Assembly (NCBI RefSeq): GCF_001413925.1
Contig: NZ_LBMJ01000001.1
Span: forward strand, 2,954,001 to 3,018,000
DNA: 64,000 nucleotides
From: Nonlabens sp. YIK11
GTDB taxonomy: Bacteria; Bacteroidota; Bacteroidia; Flavobacteriales; Flavobacteriaceae
Direction of reading: 5' to 3'
The notes under the pieces: generated by a model
The model's input: the letters and a program-made list of their open reading frames with translations, nothing else
Database searches by the model: none
What the model was told of the DNA's origin: nothing
Shown here: positions 36,274 to 45,150 of the stretch, piece after piece
Layout of the letters: each line of letters starts with the position of its first letter
Position numbering within the stretch: the stretch's first letter is position 1
Program-made: the position numbers and the translations under genes

Positions 36274-36308
36274 TAAAAAAAGGTCCACTTGAACAAGTGG
36301 ACCTTTTT
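36274..36308 (+). terminator. Bidirectional terminator
   Basis: AAAAAAAGGTCCACTTG-AA-CAAGTGGACCTTTTT: near-perfect stem with A and T flanks, ending DUF4382 and the convergent GlcG-like gene. Confidence 0.88.
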
Positions 36309-36325
36309 GCATTTATAGTGTTTTA

Positions 36326-36724
36326 CTAGATGGCTGCTGCTCCAGCTCCTGCCACCTCGTGGTCATTTTCAACAGTACTGCCGCTCACACCTATCGCTCC
36401 TATGATGTCTCCATCCTTATTTTTAATAGGTAATCCACCTGGAAAACTGATCAGACCGCCATTAGAGTGCTCGATTCCAAAAAGGGATTCACCTGGTTGT
36501 GATATTTTGCCTATCTCACCGGTCGGCATGTCAAAAAATCGAGCAGTTTTGGCTTTTTTGAGAGCAATGTCAGCACTTCCCAGCCATGCACCATCCATAC
36601 GAACGAACGCAACTTGATTGGCACCGGCGTCTACGACACTGATGTTCATTTTTGTGTTGATTTCTTTTGCTTTGGCCATCGCTTTTTCAATGATCGCTTG
36701 AGCTTGTTTAAGTGTAATATTCAT
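36326..36724 (-). CDS. GlcG/HbpS family heme-binding-like protein
   Basis: 132 residues with the GlcG/HbpS fold: an N-terminal helix ([17 protein letters not shown]), then [36 protein letters not shown], and a closing [20 protein letters not shown] followed by AGAGAAAI (each segment separated by short loops). Family members bind heme or accompany glycolate oxidase and other enzymes, and no partner gene lies nearby. Single gene on the minus strand, convergent with DUF4382. Confidence 0.88.
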   Translation of the reverse strand: MNITLKQAQAIIEKAMAKAKEINTKMNISVVDAGANQVAFVRMDGAWLGSADIALKKAKTARFFDMPTGEIGKISQPGESLFGIEHSNGGLISFPGGLPIKNKDGDIIGAIGVSGSTVENDHEVAGAGAAAI

Positions 36725-36810
36725 GTTTAATTATTTGAACATTAAAGTAATAGATTTCCCGTCTTAAAAAGTATGATTATGTGAAGTTTAACGGGAAATC
36801 CAATCAATTG

Positions 36811-37551
36811 CTACTTACAGTAATAACTTCCATTGGAATACTTAAGTATAGCAACATCATTCTTTGAAATACTCAATATCTCTTCATCTCCATCAATCAC
36901 TTTACTTTTTAAGACTACCTCTTGAATTCTAAGATCTGAATGGTGTTGTGTATGGTTCCATGGTGTAACTAGCCTTTTTGATTCTTTGTAAGATCCATTT
37001 AATCCTCCATCGTTTTCTCCAATGATCTCGTGAATCACAAAGTCTTCGAGCGTGGTTTTTATTTCATCGCCAACTCGCTCAAATGCATACAAGTTTTTTG
37101 AAGAGTGTGGATTGACACGACTGCTACCATAATATTCTATGATGACACTAAGGGAATCGAATCGATCGGATACCATTATTGAATTGTAATCAACCTCAGC
37201 ATTATACAATTTCGTGGCATCACTTTTCAAAAAGATTTGTTTTGTTAATTGCGACAGAATGAGTCCAGTCGAGTTTTGAACTATTACCAAGTCAAATTTG
37301 TAAGCAATGAATTCTTCGCTTTGCTCTACAATCTCTGGAATTAGAAGCGCTGACTCTTTTTCGGAAATCTTTTCAATAACCAGAAGATCTTCGGCAATAT
37401 CAGATTTGCTCATACTCAATTCTTTCAATGCCAGTTCCAACAAATCTTCCCTACTGTCTTGAGCTATAGATAAAAAGGACAGAAATGAAATAACTATTAT
37501 CAGTGTATATCTAAACCTGCCGATTTTAAACCCTATAAACCAAAACCCCAA
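36811..37551 (-). CDS. Hypothetical exported protein
   Basis: 246 residues with an N-terminal hydrophobic stretch (YTLIIVISFLSFLSIAQ, about 14-30) that reads as a signal peptide. The rest is mixed alpha/beta with many S, E and K and one cysteine at the end (SYYCK). No family is recognised. The start lies inside the glgB 3' end (26-base overlap), so it is transcribed with the glgE-mak-glgB unit, but a functional link is not shown. The first codons before the signal peptide are basic and aromatic, so the true start could be slightly downstream, but no other ATG is present. Confidence 0.65.
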   Translation of the reverse strand: MGFWFIGFKIGRFRYTLIIVISFLSFLSIAQDSREDLLELALKELSMSKSDIAEDLLVIEKISEKESALLIPEIVEQSEEFIAYKFDLVIVQNSTGLILSQLTKQIFLKSDATKLYNAEVDYNSIMVSDRFDSLSVIIEYYGSSRVNPHSSKNLYAFERVGDEIKTTLEDFVIHEIIGENDGGLNGSYKESKRLVTPWNHTQHHSDLRIQEVVLKSKVIDGDEEILSISKNDVAILKYSNGSYYCK

Positions 37552-39424
37552 GTGGCGGCAAGTTCAACTCGACACTTTGATCGCGATATTGCCAGTTCTC
37601 CTTTTGAGCCGTAAAGGACTTTTTTATCTTGTAGTCAGATCCGCCGTACTTTGAATCGTCGCTATTAAACAGCAGTTTGTATTTACCTATTGCTGGCAAA
37701 CCTATTCTATAATTTTCTCTAGGTACAGGTGTCATATTACAAACGACAACAATCTGAGAATCATTTCCCTTGCGCACATAGCTTATGACGCTGTTGTCTG
37801 CATCTTCATGCGAGATCCATTCAAACCCAGCGGCATCAAATTGCTTCTCGTGCAAAGCCGGTTGTTTTTTATATAACTTGTTCAAATCAGTAATCACGTT
37901 CATAATTCCCTGATGATCTGCAAACTGTGTGAGATGCCAGTCCAGACTGCCATTGAATTTCCATTCATCGTGCTGGCCAAATTCTGATCCCATCATCAAT
38001 AAATTACCGCCAGGATGCGTGAACATATAACCATAAAGCAATCGCAGGTTGGCAAACTTTTGCCAGCTGTCGCCGGGCATTCTACCTATGATGGAGCTCT
38101 TACCATAAACCACCTCGTCATGCGATAGCGGCAGCATAAAATTCTCGGTAAACGCATAAGTCATCGAGAATGTCAAATCATTTTGATGGTGACGTCTATA
38201 AATAGGTTCTTTTTTAAAGTATTCTAAGGTATCATGCATCCATCCCATCATCCATTTCATCCCAAAACCGAGACCACCTATAGAGGTAGGTTTACTCACC
38301 ATCGGGAAGCTAGTGCTCTCCTCGGCAATGGTTTGTGTATCTGGATAATTGAGATAAACAGCCTCGTTCATTTCTCTTAGAAATGCCATGGCTTCCAGAT
38401 TTTCCCTACCGCCAAAAACATTAGGTTCCCACTCACCATCTTCTCTGGAATAATCCAAAAACAACATGCTTGCCACGGCATCTACTCGCAAGCCGTCGAT
38501 GTGGTATTGATCCATCCAGAACAGTGCATTTGAAATCAAGAAACTCTTGACCTCGTTGCGACCGTAATTAAATATCAAGGATTTCCAGTCTGGATGATAA
38601 CCTCTTCTGCGATCTGGATGCTCATATAAAGCAGTACCGTCAAAGAATCCCAGTCCATGGGCATCTTCTGGAAAATGGGATGGCACCCAATCCAGGATGA
38701 CTCCTATTCCAGCTTTGTGCATCGCATCGACGAGTTGCGCAAACTCTTCCGGATAACCAAATCTTGCTGTAGGCGCAAAATATCCCGTCAACTGGTAGCC
38801 CCATGAAGGATCATAGGGATATTCCATGATGGGCATGAACTCTACGTGGGTGAATTGTAACGCTTTCGCGTAAGCGACCAGCTCATCTGCCAATTCCAGA
38901 TAGCTCAAACTGCGATCTTCCTCAATCTTGCGTTTCCAGCTGCCCAGATGTACCTCATAAACAGAATAGGGCGCATCAAGTGCGTTGTGTTTTGCCCTCG
39001 TTTTCATCCATTTTGCATCGCTCCACTTGGGATCATATTGCCATACGACGCTGGCCGTTTTAGGCGGATGCTCACAGCGACGAGCATATGGATCTGCTTT
39101 TTCTGTCTTGATATCGTTGTGTGACGAGTGGATCTTGTATTTGTAGGTTGCGCCTTGCTCCACTCCAGGAATAAACCCTTCCCATATACCGCTGCTGTCC
39201 CAACGTACCTGCAACTGGTGCTCACCTTCTACCCAAAAATTAAAATCTCCAATGACGCTCACAGCCTTAGCGCTTGGTGCCCAGACGGCAAAATAGGTTC
39301 CTTTGACGCCATCTTTTTCAAGAATGTGCGAGCCGAATTTTTCGTAAAGCCTGTAATGCTTTCCAGATTTGAAAAGATTAATGTCAAAATCTGTAAACAG
39401 CGAGTGCGTGATTACCTGGCTCAT
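37526..39424 (-). CDS. glgB: 1,4-alpha-glucan branching enzyme
   Basis: 632-residue GH13 enzyme that makes alpha-1,6 branches in glycogen-like glucan. An N-terminal CBM48 (AVWAPSAKAVSVIGDFN) precedes the catalytic barrel with DWVPSHFPED, nucleophile GLRVDAVASM (D near 315), acid/base AEESTSFP (E near 368) and LPLSHDEVVYGK. It is the last enzyme of the GlgE route, with the maltokinase gene overlapping by four bases upstream. The palindrome variant GCTTTCGCGTAAGC (38862-38875) encodes AYAKA in VAYAKAL near residue 185. Confidence 0.95.
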   Translation of the reverse strand: MSQVITHSLFTDFDINLFKSGKHYRLYEKFGSHILEKDGVKGTYFAVWAPSAKAVSVIGDFNFWVEGEHQLQVRWDSSGIWEGFIPGVEQGATYKYKIHSSHNDIKTEKADPYARRCEHPPKTASVVWQYDPKWSDAKWMKTRAKHNALDAPYSVYEVHLGSWKRKIEEDRSLSYLELADELVAYAKALQFTHVEFMPIMEYPYDPSWGYQLTGYFAPTARFGYPEEFAQLVDAMHKAGIGVILDWVPSHFPEDAHGLGFFDGTALYEHPDRRRGYHPDWKSLIFNYGRNEVKSFLISNALFWMDQYHIDGLRVDAVASMLFLDYSREDGEWEPNVFGGRENLEAMAFLREMNEAVYLNYPDTQTIAEESTSFPMVSKPTSIGGLGFGMKWMMGWMHDTLEYFKKEPIYRRHHQNDLTFSMTYAFTENFMLPLSHDEVVYGKSSIIGRMPGDSWQKFANLRLLYGYMFTHPGGNLLMMGSEFGQHDEWKFNGSLDWHLTQFADHQGIMNVITDLNKLYKKQPALHEKQFDAAGFEWISHEDADNSVISYVRKGNDSQIVVVCNMTPVPRENYRIGLPAIGKYKLLFNSDDSKYGGSDYKIKKSFTAQKENWQYRDQSVELNLPPLGVLVYRV

Positions 39425-41043
39425 ACTTTTTCTTGTTTATGGTTCATGATACTGTGGATGCCTCGCAATGGAATAATGGCCCAGCTAGGTCTGGAATTGA
39501 ACTCATAGCCCAATTCATAAATGGCCTTTTCCAGTAGGCAAAACTGTAATAAGAAATTGACTTCCTTGCGGTAGCCTATGTTCAAGTTGTTATTGTGCAC
39601 GTGATGCAAATACGTATCCATAAAAATGGAAATCAAATACTTATACAATAATTCACCTGCCTCATAAAGGTCGTCTCTTGAAATTCCCGTGGTTTCTCCA
39701 TGATCAAAAATCGTGGAATAGATCGCGTAATGAAAACTGCGAAACATCCCAGCAAGATCCTTTTGTGGCATTTGCTTGACCTTGCGGTCGCGTATGGTAC
39801 TTTCTGGTTCACCCTCAAAATCCAAAAGATAAAAGTCCTCGCCGTCCACTAGTACCTGACCTAGATGGTAATCACCATGGATACGTATGCGTTCACCTTT
39901 CATGTGGTGCCAGTCAAATTGTATAAAGCGGTTGCGTATCTCATTTTTACGCTCCAGTAATTCCTGTGCTAGATCCAGCGCTTCTCCACTCAATTTATGC
40001 AGATTATTTTCTACAGTGTTGAGCCTATTCTGGAACATGTACAACAATCGGTTTTTAAGCCAAACGTTGTAGTCACCGTTATACTTATCTGCCGTGAACT
40101 TTAGATCGTTGCGCTCGCCGCCCATAGCCACGTGAAATTGTGCCGTGCGCAGTGCCAGGGTTCTGATTCTTTTCAAAAGGTCCAGTCCAGTCCAGTCGAC
40201 AATCTCGTGTGGCACCTCTTGTAATTTTAATCTGGTAAATAGCTTGACGTCTGGTAAGGATTTGATGTCAATTCGCTTTCGCGAAAGCGTATTAAAAACA
40301 ACCTTCAACTCTTCCAACATCCATTCCCAGCCATCACCATCATTGTCCACTAATTTTTGCATCAATGCCAGTGTGATATCGTGCTTTTTGACAATATTAA
40401 GGTTAATGGAACCTGTGTACGTAGGCGAACGGTCAAACGAAGTTTGCTCTGTAAGGTAGCGTGATATTTGATAGTCTGGATTGGTACTACTATAAATCCT
40501 ACGGAAAAACTTAATGATGTGTTTATCATTGAAGATAATGCTGGTATTGGATTGCTCTGCGCCTAGAAAGCGGCTGGAAACGTATTGCGTTTCATCCAGT
40601 TCTTCGCCAGCATGGAAAGTGATCGTACCCAATCCTTCTACCGGTTGGGATTCAATGATTTTTTCAAAAAGTACTTTTCTAAAACTATCCAGATATAGCG
40701 CATCTACTAAATAACCATCTTGATCGCCCAGCTTGATAGGCGCGATCAAACCTTCTAATGCGGCAGATTTATCCGCTACAAAACCTAAGGGCAAAAAGTA
40801 ATGCTGATAAAACGCTTCTTTAAAATTGACTTCCAGCAATAAGCCATAAAAGTGATCGCCCTTGTGAGCAATGGTAAAAAACTCACTAATCTCAAGATAT
40901 TTGAGCGTGCTGCTCTTGCCACCATACCAACGTTGCTGTACCACGTAGCTCTCTAAAATATCATGAGTCAGCTGCTTTTTAAAGGCAGCATCGTCTAGAA
41001 GTTGTTCCCAGGGTTTTGGGTTTGTGAGCTTGGTTTTGGACAC
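39421..41043 (-). CDS. mak: Maltokinase
   Basis: 540 residues. Converts maltose plus ATP to maltose-1-phosphate, the substrate of GlgE. The kinase is of the aminoglycoside-phosphotransferase fold: QQRWYGGKS near the front (conserved in maltokinases), a long helical middle, the catalytic HGDYHLGQVL (near 390) and the metal-binding LLDFEGEP (near 408). It is a stand-alone protein, not fused to TreS, which is common elsewhere. It lies between glgE and glgB on the same strand. A perfect palindrome at 40275-40288 is read as TLSRK here. Confidence 0.92.
   Translation of the reverse strand: MSKTKLTNPKPWEQLLDDAAFKKQLTHDILESYVVQQRWYGGKSSTLKYLEISEFFTIAHKGDHFYGLLLEVNFKEAFYQHYFLPLGFVADKSAALEGLIAPIKLGDQDGYLVDALYLDSFRKVLFEKIIESQPVEGLGTITFHAGEELDETQYVSSRFLGAEQSNTSIIFNDKHIIKFFRRIYSSTNPDYQISRYLTEQTSFDRSPTYTGSINLNIVKKHDITLALMQKLVDNDGDGWEWMLEELKVVFNTLSRKRIDIKSLPDVKLFTRLKLQEVPHEIVDWTGLDLLKRIRTLALRTAQFHVAMGGERNDLKFTADKYNGDYNVWLKNRLLYMFQNRLNTVENNLHKLSGEALDLAQELLERKNEIRNRFIQFDWHHMKGERIRIHGDYHLGQVLVDGEDFYLLDFEGEPESTIRDRKVKQMPQKDLAGMFRSFHYAIYSTIFDHGETTGISRDDLYEAGELLYKYLISIFMDTYLHHVHNNNLNIGYRKEVNFLLQFCLLEKAIYELGYEFNSRPSWAIIPLRGIHSIMNHKQEKV
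40275..40288. repeat. GCTTTCGCGAAAGC palindrome (in mak)
   Basis: Perfect copy, read as TLSRK in maltokinase. Confidence 0.9.
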
Positions 41044-41146
41044 TTATTATCAATAAATTGAGTAGATCTCAAAAATATAAGAATCTTCTTGAGAATTTGA
41101 TTTGATTACCCTATAAATATAGAAAGATTATGAGGTAATCAAACAG

Positions 41147-43081
41147 TTATCTCTTCACCTCAAATATATGGAATGGCAATACGGGATTGATCTTTACATA
41201 ATTGTGTGTGCCGCTCCAGTGGTAACTACTATCTGTAATGACATCTCTTACGGTAATACCATGATGCTCATCAATTCCCATCTCTTGTAAAGGCATGGGT
41301 ACCCAAGTTTCCTGCTCGTAATATGGATCAAGGTTTATGGCCACGATTACTTCGCTCTTTCGGTCTTCACTCCATTTGTAGAAGGTGATCAATTGATTGT
41401 TGTCCTGGTGCAGGAACTTGATATTATTGGTTTGTTGTAGCGCTGCGAGATTCTTGCGCGCTTGATTGATCTTAGTGATGATCAAGGTAAGTTTGGTTCT
41501 CTTGCTCCAGTCGTAATTAGCAATCTGGAACTTTTCAGAATCCAGATATTCTTCCTTGCCAGGAAGAGCGCTGGAGATCATTTGCTCAAACACGGGACCA
41601 TAAATTCCTATACTGGAACTCAAGGTGGCAGCGAGCGCATAGCGATTCAAGTGAACGCTCTCGTTACCGGACTGTAAATGATATGGGTTGATGTCTGGCG
41701 TGTTGGGCCAGAAGTTGGGTTGCATGTATTCTCTTTGATGGCTGGTGGTGAGTTCGTGCACATATTCCTGTAATTCATGCTTGTTGTTGCGCCACGTGAA
41801 ATAAGTGTAGGATTGCTGGAAACCAACCTTAGCCAGCTGATTCATCACTTTAGGTGCTGTGAAAGCCTCTGCCAAAAAGATGACGTCGTTGTGTTTTTTC
41901 TTGACTTCGCCAATGAGATATTCCCAGAAATGAAAAGGTTTAGTATGTGGATTATCGACTCTAAATACCTTGATGTCAAATTCTTCTACCCAATATAAGG
42001 CTACTCGCAGTAACTCTTTCCACAGATTTTTCCAATCGGTAGTTTCAAAGTAGATAGGTAGAATGTCTTGATATTTCTTCGGCGGATTCTCTGCATACTG
42101 TACGGTTCCATCTGGTCGCCATCTAAACCATTCCTTGTGTTCTTTTACCCAAGGATGATCTGGTGCTGCCTGCAAAGCATAATCCATAGCTACTTCAATA
42201 CCTCTGGATTTTGCCTCTTGCACCAGCTTCTTGAAATCTTTTTCACTACCTAATTGTGGGTGTAGCGACATATGTCCGCCATTTTTTGAACCTATTCCCC
42301 AACAAGAACCTACATCGTCACCATGCGCTGTTGTGGTGTTGTTTTTTCCTTTGCGATTGACCTCTCCAATAGGATGAACTGGTGGGAAATACAAGGTATC
42401 AAAGCCCATCTCTTCCACATAGGGCAATAGCTCGATACAGTCCTTAAAAGTCCCGTGGTTATAATTTTGTCCAGCGCTGCGTGGGAAAAACTCATACCAG
42501 GTCGAGAATCTTGCCTTCTCGCGGTCTACGCTACAAATGAAAACCTCACTCTCTGCAGCGAACTGCTTTGCGGGATATTTAAGGAATATGTCTTTTAACC
42601 TATCTGATAAGGCGACCTCAACGGCCTCATCATATCGAGAGTCGGTTTGAAATGACTCAATCCCGAATTGAAGCAAGGACTGTTCGGTTTTGTTCGCTTT
42701 CGCGTAAGCGTGCTCTAAATGAATCACTCCATCTAGCAACTCACTTTTAACGTGTTGACCGTCGGCCAGTTTTCTGGAGATCCCATGACGCCAGTTGAGT
42801 GCATAATCGACCCAACCTTGAACTTTATACTGAAGTTTGCCCAGTTTTTCTACTTGAAAACTCGCCTTGTAATCGTCGTTCCCGATCGAGTCCATGCGTT
42901 GTTCCTGCCATTTTCTCGCCTTTTCATGTTTATACAAAACGGCACTTTGAATGACATCGTGGCCGTCAACAAGAACGGTGGCACTCACATGCACGGTTTC
43001 TCCTATTACTCTTTTGATGGCGTGACGACCAGCATTGATGACTGGCTGGACATTTTCTATAACTACACGTTCTTGATTCAT
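41147..43081 (-). CDS. glgE: Alpha-1,4-glucan:maltose-1-phosphate maltosyltransferase
   Basis: 644-residue GH13_3 enzyme that extends alpha-glucan by maltose units from maltose-1-phosphate. An N-terminal domain (about 1-180) is followed by SWYEFFPRSAGQ and MGFDTLYFPPVHPIG, typical of GlgE. The catalytic residues are in KVFRVDNPHTKP (nucleophile D near 372) and FLAEAFTAP (E near 403). The start at 43079-43081 gives the expected MNQERVVIENV N-terminus; the 13-residue upstream extension lacks support. First gene of the glgE-mak-glgB unit. The variant palindrome at 42696-42709 encodes AYAKAN in the N-terminal domain. Confidence 0.93.
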   Translation of the reverse strand: MNQERVVIENVQPVINAGRHAIKRVIGETVHVSATVLVDGHDVIQSAVLYKHEKARKWQEQRMDSIGNDDYKASFQVEKLGKLQYKVQGWVDYALNWRHGISRKLADGQHVKSELLDGVIHLEHAYAKANKTEQSLLQFGIESFQTDSRYDEAVEVALSDRLKDIFLKYPAKQFAAESEVFICSVDREKARFSTWYEFFPRSAGQNYNHGTFKDCIELLPYVEEMGFDTLYFPPVHPIGEVNRKGKNNTTTAHGDDVGSCWGIGSKNGGHMSLHPQLGSEKDFKKLVQEAKSRGIEVAMDYALQAAPDHPWVKEHKEWFRWRPDGTVQYAENPPKKYQDILPIYFETTDWKNLWKELLRVALYWVEEFDIKVFRVDNPHTKPFHFWEYLIGEVKKKHNDVIFLAEAFTAPKVMNQLAKVGFQQSYTYFTWRNNKHELQEYVHELTTSHQREYMQPNFWPNTPDINPYHLQSGNESVHLNRYALAATLSSSIGIYGPVFEQMISSALPGKEEYLDSEKFQIANYDWSKRTKLTLIITKINQARKNLAALQQTNNIKFLHQDNNQLITFYKWSEDRKSEVIVAINLDPYYEQETWVPMPLQEMGIDEHHGITVRDVITDSSYHWSGTHNYVKINPVLPFHIFEVKR

Positions 43082-43193
43082 GGATGGAAAGGTTTTTTCA
43101 AATGTAATAAAAGAGCACAACTGCTGTTGCTCTTTTTACGAAAGCGATTGCGCCATCCCCAAAATTTGAGGTCTATCTTTACAAAAAGTCTTC

Positions 43194-43673
43194 ATGCCTA
43201 AAATAGTCCTGCATACTAAAGTCAACGCACCGCTCGAGGTGGTTTTTGACCTGGCGCGCAGTATAGACCTACATCAAGATTCCCTACAACACACCAAAGA
43301 GAAGGCCATTGCTGGCAGAACGACTGGACTGGTAGAAGAAGGTGAAACCGTGACCTGGGAAGCGGTACACTTTGGCATCAAACAACAGCTTACAAGTTTG
43401 ATCACAGACGTGCGCCCGCATCAATTTTTTGCGGATGAATTGGTGAGCGGTGCTTTTAAACACTTTCGCCATGAGCATCATTTTAGCTCTCAAGAAGATG
43501 GCAGTACATTGATGAAAGACATCTTTGACTACGACTCGCCACTAGGATGGCTAGGCCATCTTGCCGATTTCCTTTTTCTTGAGAAATATATGACTCGATT
43601 GTTAGAGCAACGCAACCACTTTTTGAAACAAACTGCCGAAGATGGTAGCTGGAAGGAGCTGCCTGGGATGTGA
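43194..43673 (+). CDS. SRPBCC family protein
   Basis: 159 residues with the START/Bet v1-like hydrophobic pocket fold: a first strand with VLHTKVNAPLEVVFDLARSID, a middle VTWEAVHFGIKQQL, and a final long helix EKYMTRLLEQRNHFL. It has no signal peptide. Proteins of this kind bind lipids or small hydrophobic molecules; the ligand is unknown. It is divergent from glgE, with about 110 bp between them, and is followed by a short-repeat cluster (43676-43780). Confidence 0.83.
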   Translation: MPKIVLHTKVNAPLEVVFDLARSIDLHQDSLQHTKEKAIAGRTTGLVEEGETVTWEAVHFGIKQQLTSLITDVRPHQFFADELVSGAFKHFRHEHHFSSQEDGSTLMKDIFDYDSPLGWLGHLADFLFLEKYMTRLLEQRNHFLKQTAEDGSWKELPGM

Positions 43674-43675
43674 CT

Positions 43676-43782
43676 TCGGCTACGCTCAGTCACCAGACTA
43701 GACTCTGGCTACGCTCAGTTACCTGAATCTGGCTACGCCAGTCACCCGACTATGATCACGCTCAGTCACCGTTAGTTAGGCT
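43676..43782. repeat. Cluster of short degenerate GGCTACGCTCAGTCACC repeats
   Basis: Between the SRPBCC gene and the GIY-YIG gene the motif GGCTACGCTCAGT-ACC occurs about four times in degenerate form, and a related reverse piece (GGCTGAGCGGAGTCGAAGCC) lies at 44243-44262. No ORF is seen here. It resembles dispersed CGCTCAGTCACC repeats common in Bacteroidota intergenic regions. Confidence 0.65.
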
Positions 43783-43875
43783 TTGCTAACATAGCACTTA
43801 TTGGACATGAGAATTGTCTTGCAAAGCAGGTCATCGAGCGAAGTCGAAATGATCCAGATCCACAAATCGAATTAT

Positions 43876-44187
43876 TTATTCCTTACGCCATTTCTCATGA
43901 GAAGTATCATTTAAACACTTTGCCAACTTTTTCAATTCGTCAGAAAATCCATTGATGAGTGCTTCTTTCTTAGCTCTGGACCAGCCCTGAACTTGTTTTT
44001 CTCGATAGAACGCATCCTGAACTCTATCAAATTCTTCAAAATAGATGAGTTCTACCGGTAAATATTTTTTGGTATGATTTGCACCTAACCCTGCTTGATG
44101 TTTGATCATTCTGCGATTAAGATCATTGGTACTTCCAGTATAATAACTACCGTTTGAACAAAGCAATATGTACATCCATCCTTTCAT
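43876..44187 (-). CDS. GIY-YIG family nuclease
   Basis: 103 residues from the ATG at 44185-44187. It has the family beginning GWMYILLCSNGSYYTGST with the GIY-like and YxG elements, then LNRRMIKHQAG and the helix with a conserved glutamate DAFYREKQVQGW (near residue 68), so a full catalytic set is present. The short single-domain form is the UPF0213/YhbQ-like group, which acts on DNA; a repair or mobile origin cannot be decided. The upstream in-frame ATG (44226) is less likely. It sits beside the short-repeat cluster, suggesting a locus open to insertions. Confidence 0.85.
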   Translation of the reverse strand: MKGWMYILLCSNGSYYTGSTNDLNRRMIKHQAGLGANHTKKYLPVELIYFEEFDRVQDAFYREKQVQGWSRAKKEALINGFSDELKKLAKCLNDTSHEKWRKE

Positions 44188-44262
44188 CCTCGTAATATAC
44201 TTACAACTAAGGGATGTTTTCAACATAGAATCTATTTGTGATGGCTGAGCGGAGTCGAAGCC

Positions 44263-44296
44263 AAAAAAAAAGCCCTTGATTTCTCAAGGGCTTGGT
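44263..44296 (-). terminator. Rho-independent terminator
   Basis: On the minus strand AAGCCCTTGAGAAATCAAGGGCTTTTTTTTT is a strong stem with a long T run, closing the nusB-DUF1573-yajC unit. Confidence 0.87.
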
Positions 44297-44313
44297 ACTA
44301 CTATAAATTCAAA

Positions 44314-44607
44314 TTATTTCTTGACATCTGTTGGAGTGTTGAGCTTTTTAGTAAGCTCTACCGAAATGGCAGTTCTTTCAAAAAGCATCTTTCCTGCTCC
44401 AGTTTCAATCATTACAGTTCCCTTGTCTGCATTGATCTGGTTGACCTTACCGTGAATACCACTGGTGGTAATGACACGATCTCCTACTTTAAGGGATTCT
44501 GCAAATTGTTTTTCTTCTTTGCGACGTTTAGACTGTGGCCTGATAATTAGAAAATAAAATATCAGTGCAATACCTACGTAAGGCGCAAATGCCATAAACT
44601 GCTCCAT
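44314..44607 (-). CDS. yajC: Preprotein translocase subunit YajC
   Basis: 97 residues: one N-terminal membrane helix (about 5-22, PYVGIALIFYFLIIRPQ) followed by the family segment RPQSKRRKE, then VGDRVITTSGIHGKVNQI and the basic beta-rich tail. YajC assists SecDF in export. It follows DUF1573 by eight bases on the same strand, downstream of nusB, an arrangement common in Bacteroidota, and ends at the terminator 44263-44296. Confidence 0.95.
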   Translation of the reverse strand: MEQFMAFAPYVGIALIFYFLIIRPQSKRRKEEKQFAESLKVGDRVITTSGIHGKVNQINADKGTVMIETGAGKMLFERTAISVELTKKLNTPTDVKK

Positions 44608-44615
44608 AAAAAGGA

Positions 44616-45089
44616 TTAGGCGTTAGGTGTACTGGACTTTCCAGTTACAAAACCTTTGATGACGATCACCTCAGTTCCAGCTTCAGTATTTGTAGTAATG
44701 GTTACAGATTTACTCTGTGCATTAGGCTTACCACTGGTATTGAATTTGACAAGAAGGGTTCCTTCTTCTCCTGGCGCTACTGGCTCTTTAGTCCACGTAG
44801 GAACCGTACATCCACAACTACCTTTTGCATTCACGATAATCAATGGAGACGTTCCTGTGTTTTTGAATGTATATTCTTTTTCAACAACAGTACCTTCATT
44901 GACCGTTCCAAAATCATATTCTGGCTGGTCAAAAGTCATCACTGGATAATTTGCCTCTACGGACTCACGGTCTGCAGCAGCAGTAAGGTTAGCCTCATCA
45001 ATCTTTGCAGATGCGGATTCATTACAACTTGTAAGTGTCACGGCAGCAACTGCTGCAAACAACAAAACTATTTTTTTCATTTTATTCAT
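44616..45089 (-). CDS. DUF1573 domain lipoprotein
   Basis: 157 residues. Lipoprotein signal with lipobox LTSC (about C22). The mature part is a single Ig-like DUF1573 domain: YDFGTVNEGTVVEKEYTF, a conserved GSCGCTVPTW and VKFNTSGKPN. DUF1573 proteins are common in Bacteroidota and are periplasmic or surface associated, of unknown function. There are two possible ATGs, three codons apart (45087-45089 or 45078-45080). Lies between nusB and yajC in one unit. Confidence 0.87.
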   Translation of the reverse strand: MNKMKKIVLLFAAVAAVTLTSCNESASAKIDEANLTAAADRESVEANYPVMTFDQPEYDFGTVNEGTVVEKEYTFKNTGTSPLIIVNAKGSCGCTVPTWTKEPVAPGEEGTLLVKFNTSGKPNAQSKSVTITTNTEAGTEVIVIKGFVTGKSSTPNA

Positions 45090-45150
45090 TTTTTAAAGCG
45101 TTCAAATATAAGGAAATGCTTGGGGATGAACAACGACAAAAACCATTCCG

